DNA of 64,000 bases from Acidobacteriota bacterium (GTDB lineage: Bacteria; Acidobacteriota; Vicinamibacteria; Vicinamibacterales; 2-12-FULL-66-21), in contig JACPDI010000012.1 of NCBI GenBank assembly GCA_016184105.1, forward strand, positions 72,506-136,505, read 5' to 3'. Below are positions 21,306 to 30,756 of this stretch, piece by piece. How positions within the stretch are numbered: the first letter of the stretch is position 1; every line of letters starts with the position of its first letter. The position numbers and the translations under genes are program-made. Under the pieces are notes generated by a model. The model was given only the letters and a program-made list of their open reading frames with translations, had not been told where the DNA came from and made no database searches.

Positions 21306-24300
21306 GTGCAATCGACTTCCAGTTCCCTGACCCTGCGCTCGCTCCTCAAGTCGGCCGCCGGCCGCATGCGCAGCGGTCCGGGTGCCGGCCGGGTGACCGG
21401 GCTCACGGCGCCCGCCAAGGCGCTGTTTGTCGCCGCCGCCTCAGCAGAGAACCCATGCCTCGTGGTGGTGCCCAGCGACGGCGATGCCGAGCGGTTGACC
21501 TCCGACGCCCGCTTCTTCGTGTCGGCCCTCGAGGGGCTCTCGGATTCCGACGTCACGCGCGCTGTTCTGCCGTTCCCGTCTCCTGAAGTCGATCCCTACC
21601 GGGGGATGACGCCCCACTTCCAGGTGTCGTCCGCCAGGGCGCGCGCCCTGCACGCGCTCGCCACCGGCCGCGCGCGAATCGTGGTGGCGTCAGCCGGCGC
21701 GCTGCTGCCGCGGGTCAGCGCCCCGGCGCGCGTCATCTCGACGTCGATGGAACTGTCGGCGGGCATCGAGATCCCGCCACTCGATCTCGGCGCGTTGCTG
21801 GCTGATGCCGGTTACCGGCGCGAGGACCCGGTCGATCAACACGGCGAGTACTGCGTGCGCGGCGGCGTCGTGGACTTCTTCCCCGCCGGTGACGACTTTC
21901 CCGTCCGCATCGAGTTCATCGGCGACACGATCGAATCTCTCCGCCGTTACGAGCCGGCGACGCAGCGCTCCATCGAGACGCTCGATCGCGCCGGCGTCAT
22001 GCCGCTTCGCGATCAGCTCGACGCAGGGCTCAGCGACGCGCACGCCGACCGCTCGGCGACGCTCCTCGACTACCTCGCGCGGGGCCGCGCGTGGTCCGTC
22101 TTCATCTCTGAACGGGACGACGTCGCCGCGCGCGCGACGAAACGCCTCGAGCAGATTGCGGCGAGTCACGAGGACGCGCTCGCGAGGCTGCCCGGCACGC
22201 TGGTGCCGCGGCCCGAGGAGATCGTCGTCGGGCTGGAGCACTTCGATCCGCTGTTCGAGCGCGCCACCGTGCTCGAGGAGCTTGGCGTCGAAACCGGCGA
22301 CTCGACGGCGCGCCACATCCCGTGTCAGCCGGCGGTCGAGTTCCGCGGCCGCCTCTCCGAGTGGGTGGAGGACATCCGCCGCGCCCGCGATCGGCACGAT
22401 CAGGTCCTGTTCCTTGCGGGAACGCACGGCCGCGCGGAGCGCACCGTCGAGCTGCTTCGCGACTACGACGTCGTCGCCGTGGACCTCGACCGCGCGGAAG
22501 ACGCGCACGCCGCCGCCGTGCTCGTCGCCACGGGGCGCCTGTCCCGCGGGTTCCGGCTGCCGGACGCTGGACTGCAGATCTGGGCCGAGACCGACCTGTT
22601 CGAGGAAGAGCGCGGCGCGCGGGAGCGGCGGCGGGCGGCCAAGGGCGCGTTCCTTTCGGACTTCCGCGACCTGAAGGTCGGCGACCACGTCGTCCACGTG
22701 GACCACGGGATTGGTGTGTTCGTCGGGCTGAAGCAAATCACCGTCGGGAGCGACCGCCAGGAGTTCATGGAACTCCGCTACGCCGGCGAGGACAAGCTGT
22801 TCGTGCCGGTGGAGCGGCTGGACCTCGTTCAGAAGTACACCGGCGGCGCGAAACCCTCGCTCGACAGGCTCGGGGGGGTCACCTGGGAGCGCGCCAAGAG
22901 CCGCGTCAGGAAGGCGATGCGCGACATGGCTGAAGAGCTGCTGAAGCTCTACGCCTCGCGCCGGTCGATCGCGGGGCACGCGTTCAGCCCGGACACGCAC
23001 TGGCAGCAGGAGTTCGAGGACGCATTCGACTTCGAGCTGACGCCGGACCAGCGGAGCGCGGTCGCGGACATCAAGCGCGACATGGAGTCCCCCACGCCGA
23101 TGGATCGGCTGTTGTGCGGCGACGTCGGCTACGGAAAGACCGAGGTCGCCCTGCGCGCCGCCTTCAAGGCGGTGATGGACGGCAAGCAGGTGGCGTTCCT
23201 CGCGCCCACGACCGTGCTCGCGTTCCAGCACTTGAAGACGCTGACGCGCCGTTTCGCGGGCTTCCCCGTCACCATTGACATGGTGAGCCGCTTTCGCTCG
23301 AAGGCGGAGCAGAAGCAGACGCTCGCGGATCTCGCCGCCGGCAAGCTGGACATCATTGTCGGCACGCACCGGCTGCTCTCGAAAGACGTCGTCTTCAAGG
23401 ACCTCGGCCTGCTCGTGGTCGATGAGGAACAGCGGTTCGGCGTCGCGCACAAGGAACGCATCAAGCAACTGCGGAAGCGCGTCGACGTCCTGACGATGAC
23501 CGCGACGCCGATTCCGCGGACGCTGAACATGTCGCTGGTGGGCATTCGCGACATGTCGGTGATCGAGACGCCGCCGAAGGACCGCCTCGCCATCCAGACC
23601 AGCGTCGCGAAGTTCGACGCGCAGATCGTCGCGCGCGCCATCCGCAACGAGCTGGATCGCGGCGGCCAGGTCTATTTCGTCCACAATCGCGTCGAATCCA
23701 TCTACTCGGTGGCCAACCTGATCACACGGCTCGTGCCCGAAGCCCGCATCGGCGTCGCGCACGGCCAGATGGGCGAGGACGAGCTGGAGAACGTGATGGT
23801 CGACTTTGTCGCGAACAAGCACGACGTGCTGATCGCGACGACGATTATCGAGAACGGCCTCGACATTCCGAACGCGAACACGATGGTGATCAACCGGGCT
23901 GACCGCTACGGCCTGGCGCAGCTCTACCAGCTGCGCGGCCGGGTCGGGCGGTCGGACCGCCACGCGTTCGCCTACTTGCTCATCCCGCCCGAAGAAGCCC
24001 TCGCGCCGGTCGCCCGCAAGCGGCTCGCGGCGATCCGCGAGTTCAGCGACCTCGGCAGCGGGTTCCGGATCGCGGCCCTGGACCTTGAAATTCGAGGCGC
24101 AGGCAACCTGCTCGGCGGCGAGCAGAGCGGCCACATCGAGGCGGTCGGATTCGACACATACATGACGCTGCTCGAGCAGACCGTGCGCGAGCTCAAGGGA
24201 GAGGAACTCGAGGACGAGCGGCGCGCAGCGGTCAACCTCCGCGCGGATCTCAAGATCGACGAAACGTTCATCCCCGACATGAACCAGCGGCTCGCCGTAT

Positions 24301-24872
24301 ATCGCCGGATTGCCTCGGCACGTCACGACGACGAACTGGATGCCGTCGTCGCCGAGATCCGGGACCGCTACGGCGCGCTGCCGGCGACGCTCCTCAACCT
24401 CGCGGATTACTCGCGCATTCGCATCATGGCCGATCGGATCGGCATCGAGTCGCTCGACCGCGAGGGACAGGCCGTCGTCTTAAAGTTCAGGCCGGACGCG
24501 AAGATCGACGCGGCGTTTCTCGTCCGGCTGGTGCAGTCGCGCGGGGATCTCACGCTGGTGCCTCCGACGATTCTGAAGATCGACCTGCGGAAGGACCCGG
24601 GGATGGCCGCGCGGGAGGCGGCGCCAAGGGGCGCCCGGACCTGGCCGCCTTCGCCTGCGGCTTCGGCGCGGCGCGGCCTCGAGCCCAAACGCCGGGCCTC
24701 GACCGGCGTTTCCTGGTGGACCGCGCGGGCGACGGCAGGAGAGGTCACGCCCGGCTTCTCGCGCGACGATATCCTTCGGAAGCCGCTGGAAGATCCGCGC
24801 GCGCAGAACGGCCTGTTCGACCGGGTCGGCGGGCTGCTGGCGGTGTTGAGCGAAGGCCTCGCGGTAGGCTAA
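21306..24872 (+). CDS. mfd: Transcription-repair coupling factor Mfd
   Basis: 1188 residues, GTG start. Order: UvrB-homology region with HGEYCVRGGVVDFFPAGDDFPVRIEF near 180; the RNA-polymerase-interacting/Tudor-like domain with GDHVVHVDHGIGVFVGL near 460; the RecG-like translocase with P-loop CGDVGYGKTEVA near 605, DEEQRFGV, TATPIPRTL and QLRGRVGRSDR. It displaces stalled RNA polymerase and recruits UvrA. The last 85 residues (from about 1100) are Arg/Ala/Trp-rich and do not read like the usual C-terminal domain 7. Confidence 0.96.
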   Translation: MQSTSSSLTLRSLLKSAAGRMRSGPGAGRVTGLTAPAKALFVAAASAENPCLVVVPSDGDAERLTSDARFFVSALEGLSDSDVTRAVLPFPSPEVDPYRGMTPHFQVSSARARALHALATGRARIVVASAGALLPRVSAPARVISTSMELSAGIEIPPLDLGALLADAGYRREDPVDQHGEYCVRGGVVDFFPAGDDFPVRIEFIGDTIESLRRYEPATQRSIETLDRAGVMPLRDQLDAGLSDAHADRSATLLDYLARGRAWSVFISERDDVAARATKRLEQIAASHEDALARLPGTLVPRPEEIVVGLEHFDPLFERATVLEELGVETGDSTARHIPCQPAVEFRGRLSEWVEDIRRARDRHDQVLFLAGTHGRAERTVELLRDYDVVAVDLDRAEDAHAAAVLVATGRLSRGFRLPDAGLQIWAETDLFEEERGARERRRAAKGAFLSDFRDLKVGDHVVHVDHGIGVFVGLKQITVGSDRQEFMELRYAGEDKLFVPVERLDLVQKYTGGAKPSLDRLGGVTWERAKSRVRKAMRDMAEELLKLYASRRSIAGHAFSPDTHWQQEFEDAFDFELTPDQRSAVADIKRDMESPTPMDRLLCGDVGYGKTEVALRAAFKAVMDGKQVAFLAPTTVLAFQHLKTLTRRFAGFPVTIDMVSRFRSKAEQKQTLADLAAGKLDIIVGTHRLLSKDVVFKDLGLLVVDEEQRFGVAHKERIKQLRKRVDVLTMTATPIPRTLNMSLVGIRDMSVIETPPKDRLAIQTSVAKFDAQIVARAIRNELDRGGQVYFVHNRVESIYSVANLITRLVPEARIGVAHGQMGEDELENVMVDFVANKHDVLIATTIIENGLDIPNANTMVINRADRYGLAQLYQLRGRVGRSDRHAFAYLLIPPEEALAPVARKRLAAIREFSDLGSGFRIAALDLEIRGAGNLLGGEQSGHIEAVGFDTYMTLLEQTVRELKGEELEDERRAAVNLRADLKIDETFIPDMNQRLAVYRRIASARHDDELDAVVAEIRDRYGALPATLLNLADYSRIRIMADRIGIESLDREGQAVVLKFRPDAKIDAAFLVRLVQSRGDLTLVPPTILKIDLRKDPGMAAREAAPRGARTWPPSPAASARRGLEPKRRASTGVSWWTARATAGEVTPGFSRDDILRKPLEDPRAQNGLFDRVGGLLAVLSEGLAVG

Positions 24873-24875
24873 AAT
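24846..24875 (+). promoter_or_regulatory. Probable sigma-70 promoter of the SurA-like gene
   Basis: TTGAGC (24846-24851), an 18-base spacer and TAAAAT (24870-24875) lie across the mfd stop codon. The start site would be about 15 bases before the GTG of the downstream gene, giving it expression independent of mfd. Confidence 0.45.
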
Positions 24876-24896
24876 ATTGATTGTTCAGGGGTTGTT

Positions 24897-25970
24897 GTGA
24901 AGACACTTTTTGCAGGCATCGTCGTCGCTGGCGCGCTCGTGCTGCCCGCCTCCGCGGAAATCGTCGAGCGGGTTCTCGTGAAGGTGAACGGCGAAATCCT
25001 CACGAAGACACAGCTGGAGCAGCGCCAGATCGTTGCGCTGCGGCAGCGCAACCCGCAGATGAGCGAGGCGGACGTCCGCAACGACGAGCAACTGAAGAAG
25101 CTGCTCGACGAGGTCACGCCGGACGTGCTGGTGGACGCGATCGACGAGATGCTGTTGCTGCAGCGCGGCAAGGAGCTCGGCTACCGGCTGAGCGACGAGC
25201 AGTTCAGCCAGATTATCGCGAACATCAAGAAGGAAAACCGCCTCGAGAGCGAAGAGCAGTTCCAGGCGGCGTTGAAACAGGAAGGCATGACGCTGCAGGA
25301 GCTGCGCGACTCCATCGAGCGCCGCATGATCGTGGATCGCGTGCAGCAGGTGGACGTGATGCAGAAGATCAGCATCACCGAGGAGGACGCGAAGCGCTAC
25401 TACGAAGCGCACCCGCAGGACTTCACGAGCCCGGCGAGCGTGACTCTCCGCGAGATCCTCATCAACATCCCGGAGACGATGACACCCACCGGTGAGAAGG
25501 GGACGAGCGTCGCGCAGGACGAGGCGACACGGGCGCGTGTCCAGGAAATTCGCGATCGCGTGACGAAGGGTGGCGAAGACTTCTCGCGCGTGGCCTCTGA
25601 GGTCTCCGACGCGGCGTCGAAGGCGAACGGCGGCCTCATCGGGCCCATCGAGCCGTCGGAACTCGCGCCGGCGCTCCAGGAGACGCTCGCGAAGATGAAG
25701 CCGGGCGACGTGAGCGAGCCGCTGCGGACCGCCCGCGGCTACCAGTTGATCAAGCTCGAAACCGCGACCACCGACGTGCGCCAATCGTTCGAGGACGTTC
25801 GCGACAAGATCGCCGACGCGGTCTTCAACCAGAAGCGCCGGGGCGAGGTCCACAAGTACCTGCAGCGCGTCCGTGCGGAGGCGCTGATCGAGTGGAAGAA
25901 CGACGACCTGCGCCGCATGTACGAGCACAAGATCAAGTCCATGGCGGAAACCCCCGTCCCGGGCGCCTGA
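24897..25970 (+). CDS. Periplasmic SurA-like peptidyl-prolyl cis-trans isomerase / chaperone
   Basis: 357 residues, GTG start. A clear signal peptide (FAGIVVAGALVLPASA) is followed by a SurA-type N-terminal chaperone helical domain (VLVKVNGEILTKTQLEQRQ, residues about 25-165). A parvulin PPIase domain follows: SVTLREILINIP near 182, FSRVASEVSDAASKANGGLIG near 235 and GYQLIKLE near 283. It would help outer-membrane proteins cross the periplasm, consistent with barrel and OmpA-type genes in the window. Confidence 0.88.
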   Translation: MKTLFAGIVVAGALVLPASAEIVERVLVKVNGEILTKTQLEQRQIVALRQRNPQMSEADVRNDEQLKKLLDEVTPDVLVDAIDEMLLLQRGKELGYRLSDEQFSQIIANIKKENRLESEEQFQAALKQEGMTLQELRDSIERRMIVDRVQQVDVMQKISITEEDAKRYYEAHPQDFTSPASVTLREILINIPETMTPTGEKGTSVAQDEATRARVQEIRDRVTKGGEDFSRVASEVSDAASKANGGLIGPIEPSELAPALQETLAKMKPGDVSEPLRTARGYQLIKLETATTDVRQSFEDVRDKIADAVFNQKRRGEVHKYLQRVRAEALIEWKNDDLRRMYEHKIKSMAETPVPGA

Positions 25971-26006
25971 AGGGCGATCGTCCGAGACCCGGATCGTCAA
26001 CGAGCC

Positions 26007-26519
26007 GTGCAGCCGAACAGCAAAGCGTGGCAGCCCGCGTGGTACGCGGTGTGGACGCGCTCGCGACACGAGCACGTCGTTCGTGAGCAGCTCGAGCGCA
26101 AAGGGTTCGAGGTGTTCCTGCCCACCATCACGCGGTGGAGCCGCTGGAAGGATCGGAAGAAGAAGATCGCATGGCCGCTGTTCCCCGGGTATTGCTTCGC
26201 GCGGTTCGAGCCGGGCGAGCGGCTGCCGATCCTCAAGTGCAGCGGCGTGGTCAGCATCGTCTCATTCGACGGGGAGCCGGCGCCGGTGCCGGACTTCGAG
26301 ATTGACGGCATTCGCCGGCTCGTCACGAGCGATCTCCAGTACGATCCCTGCCCTCTCATCCGCGAAGGGATGATGGCGGAGGTCACGCACGGGCCGCTGA
26401 AGGGTGTCGTCGGGCGGCTCGTCCGCAAAGGGGCGCACGCGCGCCTCGTGCTGTCGGTTGATTTGATCGGCCAGGCGGTGAGCGTCGAGGTGGATGCCGC
26501 TGACGTGCGGGCTTACTAG
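26007..26519 (+). CDS. NusG-paralogue transcription antiterminator (UpxY/RfaH-like)
   Basis: 170 residues, GTG start. The NGN domain reads WYAVWTRSRHEHVVREQLERKG (residues about 12-33), then LFPGYCFARF near 67. A KOW motif follows near 125 (GMMAEVTHGPLKGVVGRLV). Essential NusG normally sits with secE and rplK, so this isolated copy is probably a specialised paralogue that binds RNA polymerase at selected operons, often for envelope polysaccharides. No ops-like target was identified. dusB follows in the same direction. Confidence 0.88.
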   Translation: MQPNSKAWQPAWYAVWTRSRHEHVVREQLERKGFEVFLPTITRWSRWKDRKKKIAWPLFPGYCFARFEPGERLPILKCSGVVSIVSFDGEPAPVPDFEIDGIRRLVTSDLQYDPCPLIREGMMAEVTHGPLKGVVGRLVRKGAHARLVLSVDLIGQAVSVEVDAADVRAY

Positions 26520-26550
26520 CAGGCACAAGGCACACGGTAAAAGGTCAAAG
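26520..26550. repeat. AAAGG-type low-complexity spacer before dusB
   Basis: The spacer is built from near-repeats of A-A-G-G-N-(A)-C/A: AGGCACAAGGCACACGGTAAAAGGTCAAAGG. A similar motif on the opposite strand (AAAGGCAAAAGGTAAAACC) is at 50776-50810. It gives dusB a purine-rich but poorly defined ribosome-binding site. Confidence 0.4.
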
Positions 26551-27627
26551 GTGAAGATCGGCCACGTTCAACTGCAACCGCCGTTCGCCATGGCGCCGAT
26601 GGCCGGGATGACCGATACGGCGTTCCGCCGCCTCGTGAAGCGCCACGGCGGATGCAGCCTTGTCGTCAGCGAGATGGTCAGTGCCGAGGGGCTCGTGCGG
26701 GGGATCGATCGCACGCTGGAGTACGCCGAGTACACGGAGGAAGAGCGCCCCGTCGCGATCCAGATCTTCGGCGGCGATCCCGAGACGATGGCGAGCGCCG
26801 CCCAGATTGTCGAAGGCCTCGGCGCCGACATCGTGGACGTGAACATGGGCTGCCCGGTGCCGAAGATCGCAAGGCACAATGCCGGCTGCAGCCTCATGCG
26901 CGAGCCGGCGCACGCGGCGGAGATCGTGGAGGCCATGGCGCGCGCGGTGAAGATTCCAGTGACCGTGAAGATGCGGGCCGGCTGGAACGAGCAGGAAATC
27001 AATGCCCCCGAGCTTGCCAGGATGGTGCAGGACGCGGGTGCGTCGGCGGTGGCGGTGCACGGGCGCACCGCCGCGCAGTCCTACGGCGGCGCGTCGGACT
27101 GGGACCTCATCGATCGTGTCGCCGCGAGCGTCTCGATCCCGGTCTTCGGCAGCGGAGACTGCGTTGAGCCGCACCAGGTGGTGGACCGGTTGTCGCGCGG
27201 CCGGGTGGCCGGTGTGCTCGTCGGCCGCGGCGCGTTGCGCAATCCCTGGATCTTCGCGCAGGCCGCGGAACTGGCGGCTGGAGGCTCACCGCCGCCGGTG
27301 AGACTGGAAGATCGCGGCCGCTTCCTGCTCGATTACATCGACCTGCTGTTGGAGGAAGGGATCGACGAAGCGGACGGGTTCCGCCATTCGGCCGGACGGG
27401 GTGGCGGCGCCTTCGCGATGCGCGCCACCGCGGCGCGTGGGCGGGAGCGCTGGGTCGTGAACAAACTGCGCGCGCTCGGCTCCTGGTACACGAAGGGACT
27501 CGAGAACGGCGGCCACCTGCGCGTGTCGATCAACTCGGCCGAGTCGATCGAGCAACTCCGGGACGCCATCGCGCAGTTCTTCCTCACGCGCGGCGCGGTC
27601 GCCCACGCCAGCCAGTCCGCCGGCTGA
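26551..27627 (+). CDS. dusB: tRNA-dihydrouridine synthase (DusB family)
   Basis: 358 residues from GTG 26551; an upstream ATG at 26494 would overlap the NusG-like gene and adds residues without similarity. The TIM-barrel start PFAMAPMAGMTDTAFRRL, catalytic Cys101 in DVNMGCPVPKIARHNAGCSL, the tRNA/FMN motif VAVHGRTAAQSY and the GVLVGRGALRNPW phosphate-binding turn are present. It reduces uridines in tRNA with NADPH and FMN. It is convergent with the next gene, whose end lies one base away. Confidence 0.93.
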   Translation: MKIGHVQLQPPFAMAPMAGMTDTAFRRLVKRHGGCSLVVSEMVSAEGLVRGIDRTLEYAEYTEEERPVAIQIFGGDPETMASAAQIVEGLGADIVDVNMGCPVPKIARHNAGCSLMREPAHAAEIVEAMARAVKIPVTVKMRAGWNEQEINAPELARMVQDAGASAVAVHGRTAAQSYGGASDWDLIDRVAASVSIPVFGSGDCVEPHQVVDRLSRGRVAGVLVGRGALRNPWIFAQAAELAAGGSPPPVRLEDRGRFLLDYIDLLLEEGIDEADGFRHSAGRGGGAFAMRATAARGRERWVVNKLRALGSWYTKGLENGGHLRVSINSAESIEQLRDAIAQFFLTRGAVAHASQSAG

Positions 27628-27628
27628 G

Positions 27629-28111
27629 TCAGCGCGCGTTCCGGAAATTGCGCGCCACAACCGCCGCCGTTCCGGCGTTCACCACGACCATCGTGAGGAT
27701 CGCCGCCGCGCGGTTCTTCTTCCACAGCTTTTCCGCGAAGTAGATCGACGTTGCGGTCGTTGCCGCCTTGATGGCGAGCGACGTGCCGAGCTGGTCGGAC
27801 GTCGAGGCCACGAGAGGATTGACCTCGCGTGCGCCGTTGTCGAGCGCGCGCGTCGTGCTGTACACGTCGAGCGCGTTGAGCGCGACGAGGCTCGAGTAGA
27901 GACCGACGAGCGCGGCCGGCCGCTTCGGTTCGCGGTCGCGGAGCCACTCGTATTCGGAGGCCTCCGCGATCGGCCGAGCGAGCGGCGGCCCGGCGCTTTC
28001 GCTGGCGGTGCCGCTGGCGGCGCTACCGAGGTCGAGGTTTTGCGCGAGGGCCGGCCTTGACGCGACAAGGGGCAGACCCAGCAGGATGAGCGCGAAGAGA
28101 AGCTTTCGCAT
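27629..28111 (-). CDS. Exported membrane protein, DUF5658-like
   Basis: 160 residues. A signal peptide (LLFALILLGLPLVASRPALA) is followed by a polar stretch. The pattern LNALDVYSTTRALDNGAREVNPLV then resembles DUF5658-type membrane proteins (Asp-x-x-x-Thr, Gly-x-x-Glu-x-Asn-Pro). One more hydrophobic helix follows (AAAILTMVVVNAGTAAVVA). Function is unknown. It is on the same strand as the downstream-numbered small genes but separated from them by a terminator. Confidence 0.75.
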   Translation of the reverse strand: MRKLLFALILLGLPLVASRPALAQNLDLGSAASGTASESAGPPLARPIAEASEYEWLRDREPKRPAALVGLYSSLVALNALDVYSTTRALDNGAREVNPLVASTSDQLGTSLAIKAATTATSIYFAEKLWKKNRAAAILTMVVVNAGTAAVVARNFRNAR

Positions 28112-28152
28112 GCCCCCTGCTTAAGCCGCTTCAGTGCCAGGGGCGAAGCTTC

Positions 28153-28176
28153 AAAAAACGGCCTGTTTTCGCCGTT
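28153..28176 (-). terminator. Rho-independent terminator on the minus strand
   Basis: Read on the minus strand, AACGGC and GCCGTT form a six-base-pair stem around an 8-base loop (GAAAACAG), and the 3' arm runs into a TTTTTT tract. It would end transcription coming from the Dabb gene and isolate the exported protein downstream. Confidence 0.7.
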
Positions 28177-28180
28177 CGCG

Positions 28181-28230
28181 CCCGCGTGCGCGGGTACAGG
28201 GCGGGCGCCGGGCGCACACGCGTGTGCGCC
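28181..28230. repeat. Two strong palindromes between minus-strand genes
   Basis: A perfect 20-bp palindrome (arms GGCGCACACG / CGTGTGCGCC) is at 28211-28230, and a second inverted repeat (CCCGCG-TG-CGCGGG) is at 28181-28194. With the terminator at 28153-28176 they make three consecutive hairpins between two genes. They may be terminator support, an operator or a protein-binding site. Confidence 0.6.
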
Positions 28231-28238
28231 AGTCGCAC

Positions 28239-28580
28239 TCAGGCGAGAAGCCCCCCCGCCGCGGACGCCGCGAGCATCTCGAAGTCGTACGCGAGGGCAG
28301 AATCGCTCGTGTGCCAGAACAGCTTCGCCAGCATCTCGTGCGCGGGATGTGCAAGGTACTGCCGCAGCGCGGCCTCGTCGTCGAGCTCGATGAGCGCCAG
28401 GAACGGATATTCCGGCATGGCCGCGGCGTAGCCGGCGCCGCGCATCGTGCGCTTCCCTACCAGGAATCGCCGGACGACGGGGATGTCGCGATGCGCCCGG
28501 TCAATCGCGGCGACGAGGCTTTCGCGGTCCGCCGCGGCGAGGCCGGCCTTGGGCCGGAAGAGCACGATGTGTGCGAGCAA
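28239..28580 (-). CDS. Dabb (stress-responsive alpha/beta barrel) domain protein
   Basis: 113 residues, TTG start. It has the Dabb pattern: AHIVLFRPK at the N-terminus, a central IPVVRRFLVGKRTM segment and the C-terminal ALIELDDEAALRQYLAHPAHEML. The ferredoxin-like barrel dimerises; members range from stress proteins to small-molecule binders, so no specific role is claimed. Its start overlaps the 3' end of the preceding small gene by 80 bases. Confidence 0.82.
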   Translation of the reverse strand: MLAHIVLFRPKAGLAAADRESLVAAIDRAHRDIPVVRRFLVGKRTMRGAGYAAAMPEYPFLALIELDDEAALRQYLAHPAHEMLAKLFWHTSDSALAYDFEMLAASAAGGLLA

Positions 28581-28800
28581 AGGGCTTGTCTCCTCGCGGC
28601 CTGAGCTGTCTGGCCGGCGGCCGCGCGCGCGCCGCTTCCGGCGAGTCCCACAGGCGTCCCCGCTCGAACCACTTCATCACCGCGTCGGGGTGGCGGCGCT
28701 GCAGCTGGCGCAGCGTGGGCAGCAGCTCGCCGGCATCAGCGGCGCGGAACGCCGTCGGCGCGTTCTCCATCACGATCGTCCAGTACTTGAAGCGGGGAAT
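28501..28800 (-). CDS. Small basic protein of unknown function, probable ATT start
   Basis: 99 residues if begun at ATT 28800. The N-terminal half reads like a real conserved protein (FKYWTIVMENAPTAF, TLRQLQRRHPDAVMKWFERG, LWDSPEAARA). The C-terminal 45 residues are Arg/Pro-rich and probably disordered or nucleic-acid binding. The coding frame extends cleanly to just past the ntrC-type stop with no ATG, GTG or TTG before the conserved start. GGAGG on the minus strand (about 28808-28812) sits seven bases before ATT, an ideal spacing. An internal GTG/ATG pair (IVMENA) would drop about ten plausible residues. Function unknown. Confidence 0.6.
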   Translation of the reverse strand: MPRFKYWTIVMENAPTAFRAADAGELLPTLRQLQRRHPDAVMKWFERGRLWDSPEAARARPPARQLRPRGDKPFARTHRALPAQGRPRRGGPRKPRRRD

Positions 28801-28802
28801 GG

Positions 28803-30203
<1,401 letters not shown>

Positions 30204-30295
30204 TTAGCGAGGCGGCGGTATTTTGACACAGAAATGCCTCTACAGGCGCGAATCTGCGCATCCGATACCTGCACTGAACGAGAGATTCACCCGCT

Positions 30296-30517
30296 ATGAA
30301 CATCACTGTCGAACGGAAAACGATCTCCATCATGAAGGCGTGCGAGCTGGTCGGTGTAAGCCGCCGCACGATCTACAACTGGATGGCCAGCGGGAAGGTC
30401 GAATACGTCCGGACCGCGGGCGGATCGGTGCGGATCTTTGTGGACACGCTCTGGCGCGAGCCGGACGTGCAGACCGGCCCGTACCGGCCGGGGCCCGCAC
30501 GGAAACAGGCGTCCTAG
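30296..30517 (+). CDS. Small helix-turn-helix protein (excisionase/MerR-like, HTH_17 type)
   Basis: 73 residues. The winged-helix pattern KTISIMKACELVGVSRRTIYNWM followed by GKVEYVRTAGGSVRIFVDTLW is typical of the excisionase/AlpA-type DNA-binding fold, in which the second part is the wing. GAGAG lies before the ATG. Members occur in mobile elements but also as chromosomal regulators; no integrase is nearby, so here it is more likely a regulator. Divergent from the NtrC-type gene. Confidence 0.82.
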   Translation: MNITVERKTISIMKACELVGVSRRTIYNWMASGKVEYVRTAGGSVRIFVDTLWREPDVQTGPYRPGPARKQAS

Positions 30518-30531
30518 CCCCGGGCGCCGCC

Positions 30532-30756
30532 ATGGCAGTGCCGCTTTCCGTGCAGAATACCGATCCGGGCGCAGACCTCATCGGCTCCCTCTTCCACCGG
30601 CTGAACAACCAGCTCGGGATTATCCTCGCCAACGCCGAGCTGCTGGAGCGCAAGGCGGCCGATGATATGAGCCGCCGGCGCGCCGCGCAGGTCGTGGCCA
30701 GCGCGCTCGACGCGATGACCACTGCCAAAGAGATCCGGCAGCGACTGGAACGTTAG
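30532..30756 (+). CDS. Stand-alone HisKA/DHp-like mini-protein lacking an ATPase domain
   Basis: 74 residues from ATG 30532, 14 bases after the HTH gene. The segment LFHRLNNQLGIILANAELLE closely resembles the H-box helix of histidine kinases (H-E-L-N-N-P-L), with His22 at the phospho-acceptor place. The second helix (AAQVVASALDAMTTAKEIRQRL) would complete a DHp hairpin. There is no catalytic ATP-binding domain, and the acidic residue that normally follows the histidine is Arg. It may be a phosphotransfer or dimerisation adaptor or a decoy. A longer reading frame from 30223 is rejected, as it overlaps the HTH gene. Confidence 0.7.
   Translation: MAVPLSVQNTDPGADLIGSLFHRLNNQLGIILANAELLERKAADDMSRRRAAQVVASALDAMTTAKEIRQRLER

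Noticed and set aside
30296-30517. Phage or integrative element excisionase
   Set aside because: No integrase, attachment site, tRNA or phage gene in the neighbourhood; the fold is also used by chromosomal regulators.
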